The notes: generated by a model from the letters alone, not told the origin. 64,000 nucleotides of DNA from Sequoia sempervirens (GCA_007258455.2 VDFB02358134.1:213613314-213677313); one strand, 5' to 3'; positions 23,568 through 36,697 are shown, counted from the stretch's first letter. Numbers and translations: made by a program.

Positions 23568-23723
23568 GGGTTCAACTAAACTTATAGGTTCGGTCGAACA
23601 CTATTATATGTTCGACCGAACCTATAAGTTTGGTCAAACCCATTGTTCGACCGAACCACTCAACGGCCCAATAAAATAAACATATTTTATAGGGTTCGAT
23701 CGAACCTGGGTTCGACCGAGCCC
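23568..23723. repeat. D1 left subterminal array of TTCGACCGAACC
   Basis: About seven copies in both orientations of the near-palindromic 12-mer TTCGACCGAACC / GGTTCGGTCGAA, some with one change (GGTTCGATCGAACC). They are CpG-rich islands in AT-rich DNA. The same motif clusters at 45755-45912 near the other end, as binding sites for a transposase would. Confidence 0.75.
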
Positions 23724-23999
23724 CTTGAATTAAGGAAAATAAAATTAAAAAAGTCACTATCACATGACTGTTTGTAAAGAGGCGAACGTGAACAACGAAG
23801 GTGGCGAACCCTAGGGAAAAATGTGCAACACATTTCTAAGTTTATCAACCTCTTGACCACACCATAGTGAGCAGCAAGTTGGTGATTGAAATTTCATTTC
23901 AAATTGAATTTATTTTGAAAAAAATTTAAACCCTAAATGGAATGAAATGGTTAAAATTTACAATTGATTTGAAATTAAGTTTGTTGAAATTGAAATTGC

Positions 24000-24560
24000 A
24001 TTTTCTTGAAAGTTTCTAAAGCCTTTCAAGAACAACAAACTTAATATCTATTATGCTTTGATGAATGTTCATATCGTGTTTTAAAGCTCCAATTTTGGCA
24101 TGGGCAGGGAGTGTCGAATTTGACTTTGCAGTCCATTTGTTTGAAAGATTTTGCATACCCATTTTAAAAATTTATCAAAAAATTAACATGTCTTGTCTAT
24201 GCTTCCACATTTTGCATACATTTCTACCAAGGCACTGCCAATTTCATTTGCTTGAATGTTTCTAAAGCTTTACTTTGTTAACAGATTTTTTTGAGGCATT
24301 ATATCAAACAGTTCATGTGCCTTCCAAATTTTGCATACATGTCTACCAGGGCACTTGCAATTGCAACTACAACATCTAGTAAAATTCCCCCTTGATGATT
24401 TGATTGATGTCCATACCCTGTCCAAAGCTCCCATTTTGGCACAAGGAGGGGGAAGGTTGTTGAATTTGGCTTTATAGCTGTCAATTGCATTTGCTTGAAA
24501 GTTTCTAAAGTCTTTTCAACAAACCCATTTGTAAGGATAACATGATATTATTTAAGTACA
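24000..24560 (-). pseudogene. PPR (pentatricopeptide repeat) gene fragment
   Basis: Minus strand reads TNGFVEKTLETFKQMQL, then IKPNSTTF, a degraded stretch, and GGILLDVVVAIASALVDMY-AKFG; lower down LETFKQMKLA and EMYAKCGSIDKT recur in broken form. These are the classic repeat phrases of plant PLS-type PPR proteins, which bind organelle RNA. At least two repeats can be seen, with frameshifts and stops. There is no start or end, so it is a captured or decayed fragment, not a gene. It lies near the left end of D1. Confidence 0.8.
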
Positions 24561-24741
24561 AGCTTAAGTTTAAATCTTGCATTTGAAAGCTAAATTGAAA
24601 TTAAAATTATATGTTTGAGGCAATGCATATAAGACACCCATACAAAATAGTACAAAAGAAAGAGAAAAAATGTAAAGAATGCACTTGTAACCTATACTTG
24701 AGAGCATTAAAATTTTGAAATTAAACATAAAGAATAATAGG

Positions 24742-24774
<33 letters not shown>
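24742..24774. repeat. Microsatellite (TA)n(CA)n
   Basis: About ten TA units followed directly by about seven CA units. Confidence 0.95.
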
Positions 24775-24780
24775 CTTTCA

Positions 24781-26763
24781 AATCAGCATTGAATATTAGA
24801 GGATGAACTACATATTAGGATTTTTTCTTTTAATATAAATCAGGTAAAACTTATTCCTTTGAGTAGATGAATAAACTCTATTAATATTTAATAGTAAGGT
24901 TGTAAATGAAAAATTATTGTGGTTACAAGATAAAAGAAAATAATACTAATAGGTAATATTTATATTAAGGAATGTCATCTCCAATTACATACTTAACATA
25001 GTTAATAATTGTGTTATAATCACATTATGTATCATAAATACAAATATTAAAATTGATGAAAATATTATATTATGGATAATAATTATAATAAAACATAATA
25101 AATTGAAACTTATTTCATATGAACATGCAAGGGAAATGTTAGTATGTATTATAAATAGTAATTATTATTTAGAGTAAATTTTAATATTGCAATAATAGTA
25201 TTTACCATTAATGTTATGAAATGATAATAATGTTGTTATATATTAGTAATATAAGTGTTGCAAGTGTTATTATCCAATATACAGTGCCCAATATATAACA
25301 AAAAAAACCATTCGCATTAAGAGAAAGCGCTAATAAATATTTCTTTTATTGTTGGTTTTAGGGCATGACCTTGGAGAACCAAATAGTAATGTTGTTAAAC
25401 ATTAAAAATTGTCAATTTTGGAACAAATGACAATACCATTAATTGGAGTAAATGCTATTTTAAAGTTTAAATTTATATTTTAATTTTAGGGTAAATACTT
25501 TTGGTTGAATTTATGAATTAGAAATAGAAATTTTGAAAGGGCCCCACCCTTTTACAAAGACCAATAAAGAAACAAAAAATGATCAATCATATTGGCATGG
25601 AACAACAACAAGAAAAATATAGTTGTAAGTTAGAAAAATAACATCCAATTAGAAATACTCCACCAATAGTGGCAATGTATCTAATAAAGAGGGTCATTTT
25701 CCCAAAAACATTAGTAGATCTATCATTTCACAACTTGAATCCAAAATTCTTCAAGGAACTATATATCTTATTGTCAACCTTATCCTTTTCCATGAATGAA
25801 CCTAGTTGAGGTTTGTAATGGAGTTTCCATCTTTAGTTTCCAAACTTGAGACCAAAGGGAATAAAGGGTTCCTATAATCTTCTAAACTTGAACCTTCTTC
25901 ATATTTTTAAATTATTAGAAGAAATACCAAGAGGTGAATGTTGCAATTCAAGAGAATGGTAGAGGCAATGAACTCCAACTAATACATCTGTAACATGATT
26001 CTTGTCTCTACCAATCTCCTCTAAATTTCTCTTGACAAGACCTTCTAAATTAGTCATGTATACAAGAGGACCAACCACCCCTCGATTATGCTCAAAGGAA
26101 GCCTCAACAAAATCCTAAGTTAAACAAGGCTCCATCTCATCCTTATGCATTTTGTTCAACCTTGCCTTCCTCTAAAATTCCTAAACCTATAAAATACATA
26201 GCTATCTACACATGACAACATGGTGAAAACACAAGAAAATCCTATAGCATGACATGTTGAACCCAAATAACCAAATTCAAAAATAATTTAATCTATAAGT
26301 ATAAATAGTTTGATAGTAGAAACTTTATACATATAAAAATATGATAAATGTGTGATTATTTTTCTTTCCAATCTATAAATTTTTGATGTGCTTGGCTATA
26401 TATAATTGAGATGATTCACTCGTTTAATGTAATGATAAAAATTTAGTATGTACATGAAAGAAATATTTTCAAGACATCAAGCTACCATTCTACATAACTC
26501 TCACATGGAAATAATAATATTATTTTATTTTAACTAAAGAAATTGTGTGTACTCTATCTTGAAAATTACTAATTAATTTTGAATTATATACATATAATTT
26601 AAAATAAGAGCATCCTTTGTAACATGGAATATATAGTTTAATTAATGAAATAAAATATGTTTTTATATTAAGAAAAAATTACAAATATATGGAACTCATA
26701 CATTGAGAAATTGACTAAGATGTAACTATGTATGAGAATTAAGATGCTCGAATAATTTATATA
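24781..26763. other. AT-rich stretch of D1 without genes
   Basis: No supportable gene. The part 24840-25330 is very AT-rich. A block of about 165 bases at 26284-26450 recurs at about 33165-33320 (shared words TTTATACATATAAAAATATG and TTGAGATGATTCACTC), showing that a dispersed repeat is present twice in D1. Confidence 0.6.
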
Positions 26764-27084
26764 CCTTCTTTCAATAATTGACATTAGAAATTAATACTTG
26801 GCTCATATTGTATACCCACCTCGCAATGGGCTTGGAATGGATGCATTTAGATGGAGAAGGATTTCAAAAGGCTCATCGTACTTGTGGACCCCTCAAAGGC
26901 ATGATATAGAACACATGAAAGTTCTTTATTTACGAAATTTGGTCTTTAGTTGTTGGCTTCTAGTATGAATGTTATCTATAAGGTGGAATTCATAGTTGAG
27001 ACGCAATCTTCCATTGTTGGTTTCTAGTGTGATTATACAATGTGAGCCAAGTATTAATTTATAATGTTAATTATTGAAAGAAGG
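26764..27084. repeat. Long inverted repeat, MITE-like, 49-bp arms
   Basis: The arm at 26764-26812 (starting CCTTCTTTCAATAATTGACA) is repeated in reverse complement at 27036-27084 with about four mismatches, separated by 223 bases. The symmetry stops sharply at both outer edges. This fits a miniature inverted-repeat element or a foldback; no target duplication is obvious (TATA versus TTTT outside). Confidence 0.72.
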
Positions 27085-27470
27085 TTTTGTTTCATAAGAA
27101 GAGGTATGTTGACATATTCCAAGGCATTTTTATTATCCACAATGCATGAAACTTCTTCACATCTCTACCAAGTTCTAAACAAATACAGATCTGCCATTTC
27201 CATGGAGGAGATTGATGATTTAAAAAGAAAATATCATGCCATTTCTTTCTTGAGAAGTCATGTTTGCATTCATGATTTGCAACTTCCATCTTCATCCAAA
27301 AATAATTTTTTTTATCATTATGTGTATGATATTAACAAATCAAAACCTTCTTTTGAGCATGATCGCCAACACAAAGGTAAACGAGTGGAAACATAAGAAA
27401 GCTCGATTAATGGCTTTCAGCATGTTGGTGGAAAATCTATATCTTTTTGAAAGTGGCTTCCCAGCTTGTT
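27064..27470 (+). pseudogene. Unidentified reading-frame remnant
   Basis: A 110-codon open stretch begins inside the right arm of the inverted repeat; its middle, HETSSHLYQVLNKYRSAISM and EEIDDLKRKYHAISFLRSH, has amphipathic, protein-like composition, and a second frame continues to 27470. It is followed by T-rich sequence with AATAAA-like words. No family is recognised. It could be the 3' end of a captured gene or chance. Confidence 0.3.
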
Positions 27471-27472
27471 AG

Positions 27473-28560
27473 TCTTATTTTTAGTAAGGTTTTGTAATCT
27501 CCAGTGTTATGTATTCAGGTCATGGGTATATCTAGTATGATGTCTTATTTTTGGTATTTTGGGTGCATAAGAGAATGTGCATATGTATTGATGTATTCAA
27601 CTAATGTGCTTATGTAACGTTGTAATCAAACAATTGGTCATTTGTACTGGGACCTCACTGGTCTTTTTCATATTTTGTAAAATTTGTTACTTGGACTGCA
27701 ACTGGGGGTTTTCTTGTTGGTTCTTTCCTACTAGTATGTCCGCCTAAACTAGCTATATGTACAAAATATTATATATAAATAAAATTATAAGTGGTCTCCC
27801 ACTTTTTCTTTAAAAAAAAGTTCTTGTAAATGTCCACATCTTTTTCCTTGACACAGTTGCTATTTTTCTTACAACAAGATTTTATTTTATGCAAGGTCCC
27901 ACTCACTCCAAGATTAGTAAAAAAAAATATACCCGTAACACCTAGAATGTAAGATGACCAAGGCTTAATACCAAATGAAAGAAAGTAGTGGTGTAAAAAT
28001 ATTCCTACACTAATAAATGGGATATTATATACTCAAGCACTAACAATACCTACAAGCCAATCATATGAATCATGTGATATTATATACTCAAGCACTAATA
28101 AATGGGATGTTTTGAAACTATACATTAAAAGTGGTTTATTGAAACCATGAGTGAAAATAATTCAACCACAATTTTTGTATTCCACTTTGATATATTCAAA
28201 CCCATTAAAAGATTTCTTATGATTTTTCATAATGTTGGTCAATACTTTACTGTAAATATTCTATAGTCATGCTCTTAAATGTCATAAGAATATGTCATAA
28301 GAGGGTTTCATCTTATAAAGCTATAATGATATTATATGCTCTTAGAACATCTTAGACACCTCCCAAAGCATTCAACAAATGACAAATAACTACCAACACA
28401 AAGTGAGATGCCTCATTTCCTAATATGAGGACAAAATAATAAATCAAAATATTAGGATGCAAGGTTGACCCACCTTTCCCAAAACTTAGAAGATTTGAAC
28501 TTAATTGTGGTAGAGGATCTCAATTAAGAGATAGGCTTACATTGGATGAAAGGATATAAG
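27473..28560. other. AT-rich stretch of D1 without genes
   Basis: Nothing supportable. A phrase of about 30 bases (GATATTATATACTCAAGCACTAA) is duplicated at 28021 and 28077. Confidence 0.5.
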
Positions 28561-29140
28561 GGATACAAATTATTTTTTAGTTATCTCAAACATATTTACA
28601 TTCTCAAGAGTGGATAATATCTATCGTTGATCAAGAGAGGTAGTTCCATGACAACTCTAATGATATTAAATCCATTTTCCTCCAACATTACAAATAATTT
28701 TTAATTGATCTAGTTGAAGGAGATCCACTTCAAGATATAGTTGAGGAATTGATTGGCACTTGCATACCCAAAATAATTGGTCTCAAAAAATAGGCACATT
28801 TAGATAATTTATTCACCCTTGAGGAGGTTGATATTTCCTTGAAGGATTTGAATACTCAAAAAGTCTTGGAATAGATGGTTTAGCTACACAATTCCTTAAA
28901 ACAATATGTCCATTCATCAAGGAGGACTCTATGAGGTATAAAAAGTAGCTTTATCAAAGGGATCCATCATTTAAATTCTATTAATCAAGGGTTGATAAAT
29001 TAATTCCTAAAGGAAAAATATTTTTTTTATCTGAGGGTGGATACTAATTACTCTTCTTAATACCTCCTACAAGATTGCGGCTAAATCCATAGCTAAAATA
29101 ATTGAACAGATGACACAAGAAATTGTAAGACTAGAAAAAA
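28561..29140 (+). pseudogene. LINE (L1-like) reverse transcriptase remnant
   Basis: Plus-strand phrases typical of plant LINE reverse transcriptase survive: EEVDISLKDLNTQK, GIDGLATQFLKTICPFI, VDKLIPKGK and ITLLNTSYKIAAKSIAKII. They appear in the normal order of the fingers and palm region but in different frames with several stops. No endonuclease domain, poly-A tail or target duplication was located. It is an old truncated insertion within D1. Confidence 0.75.
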
Positions 29141-29639
29141 CTATATTTATATAAGAGGGAGATTTAAATTATAAAACTTGAATCTTTTTAAGGTATCTCA
29201 TTAGATTCTACTTACTCTAACTTAAATTTAAAAAACAACATTAAAATCCACAAAACAAATTTCAAAGACATAATAAATTATTACAATGTTATTTAAAAAT
29301 CTAATTGTAATGAACATGTTATAGTAATAAATATTCAAATTTTAAATCTATGAAAATATATATAACCAAATGATCCTTAGTTTTCATATATAATTTGTGA
29401 TGACAATGTTGAATATTGTAATTTTTTAGGCCAACCTTTAGGCACTAATTCACCATTGTTAAAATGATCCTTAGTTTATTCATTATTTTTTTATGATTAT
29501 AATTTTTTTCAATTTCTATTAAACCAAACTCAAAATAATGGTATAGATTAAGGTTCTTGTCTTTATCATAATTAGAAATTGTATAAATTGTTAAATTATA
29601 TATTTTTTAACATATATAAAATGTATGGTTGGATTAGTG
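29141..29639. other. AT-rich stretch of D1 without genes
   Basis: Nothing supportable as a gene. The last 50 bases (ACATATATAAAATGTATGG onward) are the left half of a repeat whose uninterrupted copy lies at about 33025-33095. Confidence 0.55.
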
Positions 29640-29644
29640 AGCTA

Positions 29645-31888
29645 TGTTGATGATGTTTTCTGCACAGCAACAACTCAGACAGAATATGAAATCTATCTCT
29701 CTTGAAAGGTAAATCTCTATTAGCAAGCCTCAAGAGATAACCTCAAGGTCTCTAATTTCAGGTCTTGACAATGCATAAACAACTCAGTGATAAATGTGAA
29801 AATGCTGGTAATCACAAAGGGACCTTACTACGAGCAAAGATTAAATCTTTAATTTATCAGATCTAACAATGTAATGATACTTCAATCCTAAATCTAACCT
29901 AGATAATAAAGAAATAGCAAAAGATAAGGGTTTCAAAGAGATATCTAAGTTTAAAACTACTCCTAAGATTAACAATGCAAATGATGAAATACTTGAAATG
30001 GACCAATCCCTCATAAACTAATTCCTGCTTAACCCAGATGAATCTGCAATCTCACAGAAACAGTGCAATCTTCTAAGGTATTAAATATTTTCGTATCATG
30101 AACATTCATCCAAGACAACCCAATTGCAATTGAAATGAATAGATCTCTATAATTGAACTAAGCACAATGGATATAAAGGTTCAGGCTAACTTTGCAAAGC
30201 AACTAACAATTAGCTAGCTGCAAAAAGTATGGACTAGGGACTGCTGCAAACGCTTCAAGCATTAAGTCATAAACACCATTGAATCAGATCTAACATACAT
30301 CTAATAACCTTGAGCAATTTTGAAAGATAGAACCATAAGAACCATGCAAGATAAGTCAACACAAAAGAGATCACCAAAAAATCTCAATGTCTTCAATTGT
30401 ATTGAATCACTAAATTTCAGCAACAATTCCAATGTTTTGTTACAACACTTGCTCAGAATGAACTAACTTCTAACTCTTCTCTACTGCTTAATTCTCTCTT
30501 GTATCAAAACTATCTCTATCAATGTATCTATTCTATCTCTTACAAATGAGGCAAAATGCCCAATTTATAGGAATCCCCAAAGCATGTCAGCCTGGTTGGG
30601 GTTTACAATCATAAAATAGCCACAAACAAGTTGGCCCAACTAATGTTTACAATAACAAATGGCCATAAAGCAGGTTGGCCCAAGGAGAATTCAAAATAAA
30701 ATGAATTAGCATTAAATGCTTGAACTCAATCCAAGTCGGCCAGGGATCTCCAATGTAATTCTAACCAAGGCATGGAAAATAAAAGGGAAGCACAAATTCC
30801 AACGTAACATTGCATTAACTAGCCCCTTCATCCTTGTTCTGATCCAATTTATCTGGCATCTTAATAAAAATAATCTCCAGGTCAGCCATAGGTGAATTAA
30901 ATTAATCTCCTCCAGAACTTCCATGACAACCTTGTTAAATCCAGCCTGCACTCAACAAAAACCACCGTCAATAATATCCATTATTCAAATAAATCAGAGC
31001 ATAGATTGAAATCAACCCCGAAATATTGTTAATGCACAATTTCTACATAGTTAGGGATTTTCACCCCTCCGTGGAATCCAGGCCAGAAGGGAATTTTGGG
31101 AAAATTCAGAGGGAGCGAAAATCCGCAAAGTAGGAAAAACTCTGGATTTTTGGGAAAACGCAAAGGACAAGGGAAATAGGGGAAATTTGCTAGCACAAGA
31201 GAATCCTGAAACTGAAGGAAAACCTGGATTTCAATGTTCTCCAACGATCTCGCTCAAATTGATTGAAGATCACAAATTTGAGGACCTAGGCTCAAATGCT
31301 AAATCATTCATTGATGGATCCAAACTCAGAATTCACTCAAGGGAAATTTGATCGGTATTGGTGATGGCTCCAAGGTCGAAACCCTAAAATCAACCAAAAT
31401 GAAAACAATCATACACACAGGGTCGAGCTCAAAAATGCAATAATAAGAATGCAAGACACCATTAGACTCATCGATCAGCAGGAGAAAACAGCGATTGGGC
31501 CATCAACATTCATAAAACTATAGACCCAAACCCAAAATTCGGGAATTCGACAAGGAGACAGAATTTCAAGAAAATCTGATCCATGTGGAATTTTGCGAGG
31601 GACCAAAATCTCCAAAAAATAATGCAAAAGCTTAGCCGTCGGGCTTTGAGTGAAATCGGGAAAATTTGGACGGGGCAGAAAATCTCGAAAGTGGTGAAAA
31701 ACCCAAAATGAGCTCAAAACGATAGATTTTCAAAGTACTTCTTAGAAAGGGGCATATGCACAAATAAGATAATCCTTCAAGCATGTGTTAAGGCAACAAA
31801 ACCTCAAAAATAAAGGGCCAAAGCACAAAACCAGAGCAAAAAAGGGTCCCTACTTTCAGTGGGGCGTGTGTGCGAAAACTGCACAACA
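29645..31888 (-). mobile_element. Solo LTR, 2.2 kb, in D1
   Basis: Begins TGTTGATGATG and ends CTGCACAACA, with AGCTA (29640-29644) and AGATA (31889-31893) outside: a 5-bp duplication with one later change. The undisturbed site AGTGAGATATTTATAAC is seen in a related repeat at about 33067. The two ends are also imperfect inverted repeats of about 24 bases. No coding domain is present, so it is a single LTR left after recombination; orientation is tentatively minus. Length is unusual for a solo LTR, so a non-LTR origin cannot be excluded. Confidence 0.7.
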
Positions 31889-31893
31889 AGATA

Positions 31894-33796
31894 TTTTTAA
31901 CAAGTATGCAATATATTTAATCATATAATTATTTTTGTAATAGAGATGAATAATTAAATAAATGCTATAACAATATATAAGAGTTAGATAAAAGAATTAA
32001 AATTAAATACATTAATAACAAATAGTGATACTATTAGTGAGGGTAATATAAAGGGGGATCGTCATACTAAAATAAGTCGCAAATAAAATCACCCGAGTAA
32101 GAAAAGTATTTTATTGATAATCTTATTAGGGATGCTAAGATGGTAATAAAAGTTTTGCAAGCAACAATGAGCTGAACAAATAATAGTGTTTATGTGCTAT
32201 TGTATATATATATATATATACATTATTAATATTATTAATAAAATTTATTATAGTATTGATATGGGTATTAATGGATGGTATTTGTAATAGTATAAATGAG
32301 GGTATATGTAAACATGATATCACTATCACATTAACATTTCTATTATGAGTAAAGTTTAATATTATTTGTGAGTAATAAAATTGATAGAATGTTTGTATTA
32401 ATTGTAGAGGGAGCCTTAATATCATCGAGTATTGTTAATACTCTTATCAATATTCATATCGATAGTTACCTTAATACTAATGTTAGCATACTTAACCTTA
32501 TTAATGCTCATCGATAATTGGATAGCATTTTTGGCAAAACCTTTTATAGATGTTGAAATATGAGAGGAAAATAAATAAATAAATGCAAACCATATAATTA
32601 TTCATGTTGTTATTACCATCAAAAGTTACATATTTAGTACTTTAAATGCCATCATTGGGTCATGAGGAACTATCCTAATAATCATAATACCATATTGACC
32701 TTACTGTCAACAAGAAATAGAAGTAGGAACAACTCATTGTGGGTTACGATGACATAACCATTATAATGAGAATATTATTAGTGTAACCATTAAATTGTGA
32801 TACTTGCAAATTTAATATTTAAAGTATAGTTAATAGTGAGAGATGCATTAATAATAGTATGCATTAGCAAGTTAAACCAACAAATTAATTAAAGAAAGGA
32901 TGTTAATTCTATTGGAGATGGTTATTGTTGCATCATAAATGCTTAAAGCATTAATTAGCGTAATTAAAGGATTCAAAAAAAAAAATTATTGGGTTTTTCT
33001 AGTGAAAAATTATGGGCATAACAATTATATATTTTTTAACATATATAAAATGTATGGTTGGATTAGTGAGATATTTATAACAAGTATGCAATATGAAGTC
33101 AAACTTTATTAGATTTGATTCTTAATAAATTAGTTTTAACGATTCAATTTATAGCTTTATGCAATCTATAAGTTTAAATAGTTTGATGGTATCTAAACTT
33201 TATACATATAAAAATATGATAAATGTCTGATTATTTTGCTTTCCAATCTATAATTTTTTGATGTTCTTGGCTATATAATTGAGATGATTCACTCATAATG
33301 TAATGATAAAATTCATCCTCATATGGAGGATTTTATATTATCTTCCATTAAATTCATCCTCTTTATGAGATTCTTATGGAATATTGATATTGTAGTGTGA
33401 ATTCTTAATTTTAGACATATCTTAACTAGATAAATTTAGGTTCAATGAAGGCAATAGAACTTTTTTTTCACTTACATAATCCTATTTTGAAGTTCATTTA
33501 TGTTAACAACTATTAGATTAGATATTTTTATCCCCAATTATTTTCAAATAATTTTACACTAATCTTTGTTTTCTTATTCTTTCTTTCATTGTTTCATTTA
33601 AAATTTGAACCATTTAAGGATGCTATGTTATAGATTATAGTTGTCTTCCAATTCTTTTTAAATTGTTAATGGTATGAAAATATTATTGATGAGTAGATGA
33701 ATTATTAGAACTGTTTTAGATAAATATATTCTCTATATCTAGATATATTATTTACCAAGGTCTCATTGCTTCTTTAGGTGTACATACATATATAAC
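31894..33796. other. AT-rich stretch of D1, dispersed repeats
   Basis: No supported gene. It contains a (TA)n run at 32201-32222, many TAATAATATTATTA-like words, the uninterrupted copy of the solo-LTR target at 33025-33095, and the second copy of the 26284-26450 repeat at about 33165-33320. The last 60 bases lead into gene A (CTTCTTTAG at 33767-33775 could be a splice acceptor). Confidence 0.55.
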
Positions 33797-34360
33797 ATGG
33801 AAAATGAAGATGTTCCACCTGCAGAAAATTTGTTTGGAAATACCACTAATGAGATTAAAAAATTGAGAGATTCATTAGCATAGGGTGCAAACCCGAGGAT
33901 ATATAGTGAACCATGCATGTTAATACTGCATAGTCTAGAAAAACTAAAAGATGAACTTGAGAGGACTAGTGCATATTCCCCAGATAGAGTAGCTGCTATT
34001 CTTTCCTGCATGTGGGAAGAAGTACATGGTGATGTTCCCCTTAAACAAATACAGGATAGTGTCACCAAAGAAATGATAAAAGCCACTTGTTTTCCATTTT
34101 ATCAAAATGTGTGTAAGGTTAGGGGATACCAGGTCACTAGATGTGTCGATCATGCTATGCCCTCATTGATCTACCCACGATTTCTCGTAGCACATGGTCT
34201 ATACCCAAACAATGACTAGATTCCATTGTATTTTGTTCAGCAGTTGTATGTTGAGGTCCATTTGGGCCTCAAAGTTAACTACCTAGAAATTCCACCATAT
34301 GTTGGTCAGGGGCGGCAGGATTGCTAATAGGCCCACCTATCGTCGAAAGCGATAGACCAC

Positions 34361-34365
34361 CCCCA
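34361..34365. repeat. Target site duplication CCCCA, left copy
   Basis: CCCCA at 34361-34365 and 37028-37032, directly outside the two LTRs of the copia-like element. Confidence 0.9.
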
Positions 34366-34686
34366 TGTTAGAGTAAAGGTTTTAACTTAATTATGTTAAT
34401 TAAGTTACCTTTATTCCTCTCTTAAGATTTCACTTTAGTTTGCATATTGTGACATTTAATAATTATATTAATTATTAAATGTCTACCTATTAGGGTTACT
34501 TTTAGGTTTTACATGATCTCCTTTTAAGGATTGATCTTTGTAATTATTTCAATTCAGTCAATGCAATCTCTTTGAAGCTTGAAGAGGACTCTTGCTTTTT
34601 TGTCTCCATCTCTTCCTTTCTGTGATAGGTTATTTGCATGCAGGTGATCTTCGGGGTCTGTGAAGTTGGCTTTCACAACTTCAACA
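34366..34686 (+). repeat. Copia-like element 5' LTR
   Basis: TGTTAGAGTAAAGG through CACAACTTCAACA. Nearly identical to 36706-37027. Contains the palindromic TTAATTATGTTAATTAA. Confidence 0.92.
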
Positions 34687-34687
34687 C

Positions 34688-34702
34688 GGTATCAAAGCTC
34701 TA
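34688..34702 (+). other. Copia-like element primer binding site
   Basis: GGTATCAAAGCTCTA begins one or two bases after the LTR, resembling the initiator-Met primer site TGGTATCAGAGC with changes. Confidence 0.7.
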
Positions 34703-36697
34703 GACCTACTACTTCATGTTCATGTTTTGAAGGATTTTTGGAGCTTCAAGGGTTTGGGGTCTGTCTCTTTTGATCTAGGGCTTACCTATTTGATTGGAGT
34801 CTTTTGAGTCCAAACGGACCTTGCCATTGAGTCTGTAGCAGTTCAAAACCCCAAAATCGACTATTCATTTGTCCATTTTCGACAAAGTTGATCTGAAAGG
34901 CAAAAAAAAATTGCCAAAGAGGTCGCATGGCCTACCCAGCATGCAGATCGAGGTATACAAATTTTTTTGTCAAAAAAAAATATTTTTTTGGTACACGGAA
35001 TTTTTTTTTCAAAAAAAAATTAAAAAGCTTTTTTACAAAGCTTAGGCGAAATTAATTTTTGTAGGGGGACAAATTAAGTGTAGGGTACCGCAGGTACCCT
35101 GCCATGGCAGGGCCTGCGGGACCCTCTCGTACCCTGCCCTCAGTGACCTTCAGTACGCCGATCAGTGTACTACCTACTGCCATCAGCTTATAGCTGACCA
35201 ACAGTCTGATAGTACTGCCTCCGGCAGTACATAGGTCGCCGACCTAAAAATATTTTTTTTATTAATTTTTTTTAAACAAAAAAATTATTATTTGTAAATG
35301 TTTTTTATTGTTTGTTTTATATAAAAAAAACATTTTTTTCTGTAATAAGCCAAGTTGTGCAAGTGCACTGACGGCCATTTGACCGTCAAGTTTAGACTAG
35401 GTTTTTTGCTGCAACGGCCGTATGACCGTCAAATTTAATCCAACACTAGTTTTTTCCTCTTTGGAGCTAATTTTTTTCCAAAGGCCATAACTTGGGCATA
35501 CGATACCATTTTTTGGTAAACAAGATATCGTCAGAAAGCTCATTCTGTCAAATTTCTAGTGGTGTGGGTCTCATCACTTCTTTTTTCTATTGGTGCATTC
35601 TATAGCCAGTTGAAGTCAAAGGATCTGTTTTCATGCCCGAGCTCATAACTTTTGACCAGTTTCTCCATTTTTTCGTGATCTTAGCGACGTTGGAACCGTA
35701 TTTTAGAGCTCTTCAGTTCCATCCATGCAATTTTTCCATATTTCACTCTAGGTACATTTTATTCATTTTTTTGTGTTTTCACACTCTGGTGAATTACTTG
35801 GACATATTAGCTCTTGGGAACTTCTCGTTTGCGTGGGTTGCTTCATTTTTTGTTGTTCTTCATGTATTTCTAGTCTTTTGTCTTTTTATGACATTATGAT
35901 CATCATTTGTAAGCAATATTATATGTAAACACACTAAGATAAAGTGTCACACTATTGTAAATGTATTTTTGGGGATTTTGCACATAACGTTGTGCCCTAT
36001 TTTATACTTGCACTGTATAATAAAGTGCCATGGGGGGGTTGTGTAGTGCCTTTTTTTTTTCCATCACACCTTTGTCCGGTGAGTGTCCCTCCACGACAAT
36101 AGTGGATCTATATGATTCCAGAATCATGCATGTGTGCTTTGTTTTGCACACCACTTTTTCAGTTGCAAGTGCTTTCTTGTGCACTTTCAAATGTTGTTTC
36201 CTCTCCTTCATGCACTATAGGGTGTTACGCAGCATTTCAATGGATCTTTCAAGCTCTCCCAATCAACATTATGGGGGGGTATTATACTGTTCATGCTAAT
36301 GCTTCCTTAGTTTCTCCTTGGAAGGAATCTTCCATTCTCAGTTGATCAGTGTTTTTCAGACTATTGGTGCTTGTGCCATTTCTATCTCCATTCTAGGTGT
36401 TTTCCTTTGTTTGCCATCTGATTCGAGTAGTTTCATTGGGGGCACTCATGCACCATAGCAGTCATCTTTTGACAATTGTTTGTAGCTTCTTCTACTTTAG
36501 TGATGTTCTTCATGTCTTTCATCTCTTTTTGGAGTAGAGTTTTTCCCATGAGGTTTTCTCTATTTCTCCACTTTACAGAGATTTGGTTGTATTCGGGTAC
36601 CTGATTAGGCCTAGTTGTTGGACCCAATTTTACTTTCATGCATTGTAGTTACTTTTTCCTTCTTGCACATGTTTGTAGCTACACATTTTCTCATCTT

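Noticed and set aside
24742..24774. The TA/CA microsatellite as a regulatory element
   Set aside because: Simple repeat with no supporting context.
31475..31717. Minus-strand open frames in the solo LTR as genes
   Set aside because: Short, no domain, within a non-coding LTR-like block rich in GGGAAAATTTG words.
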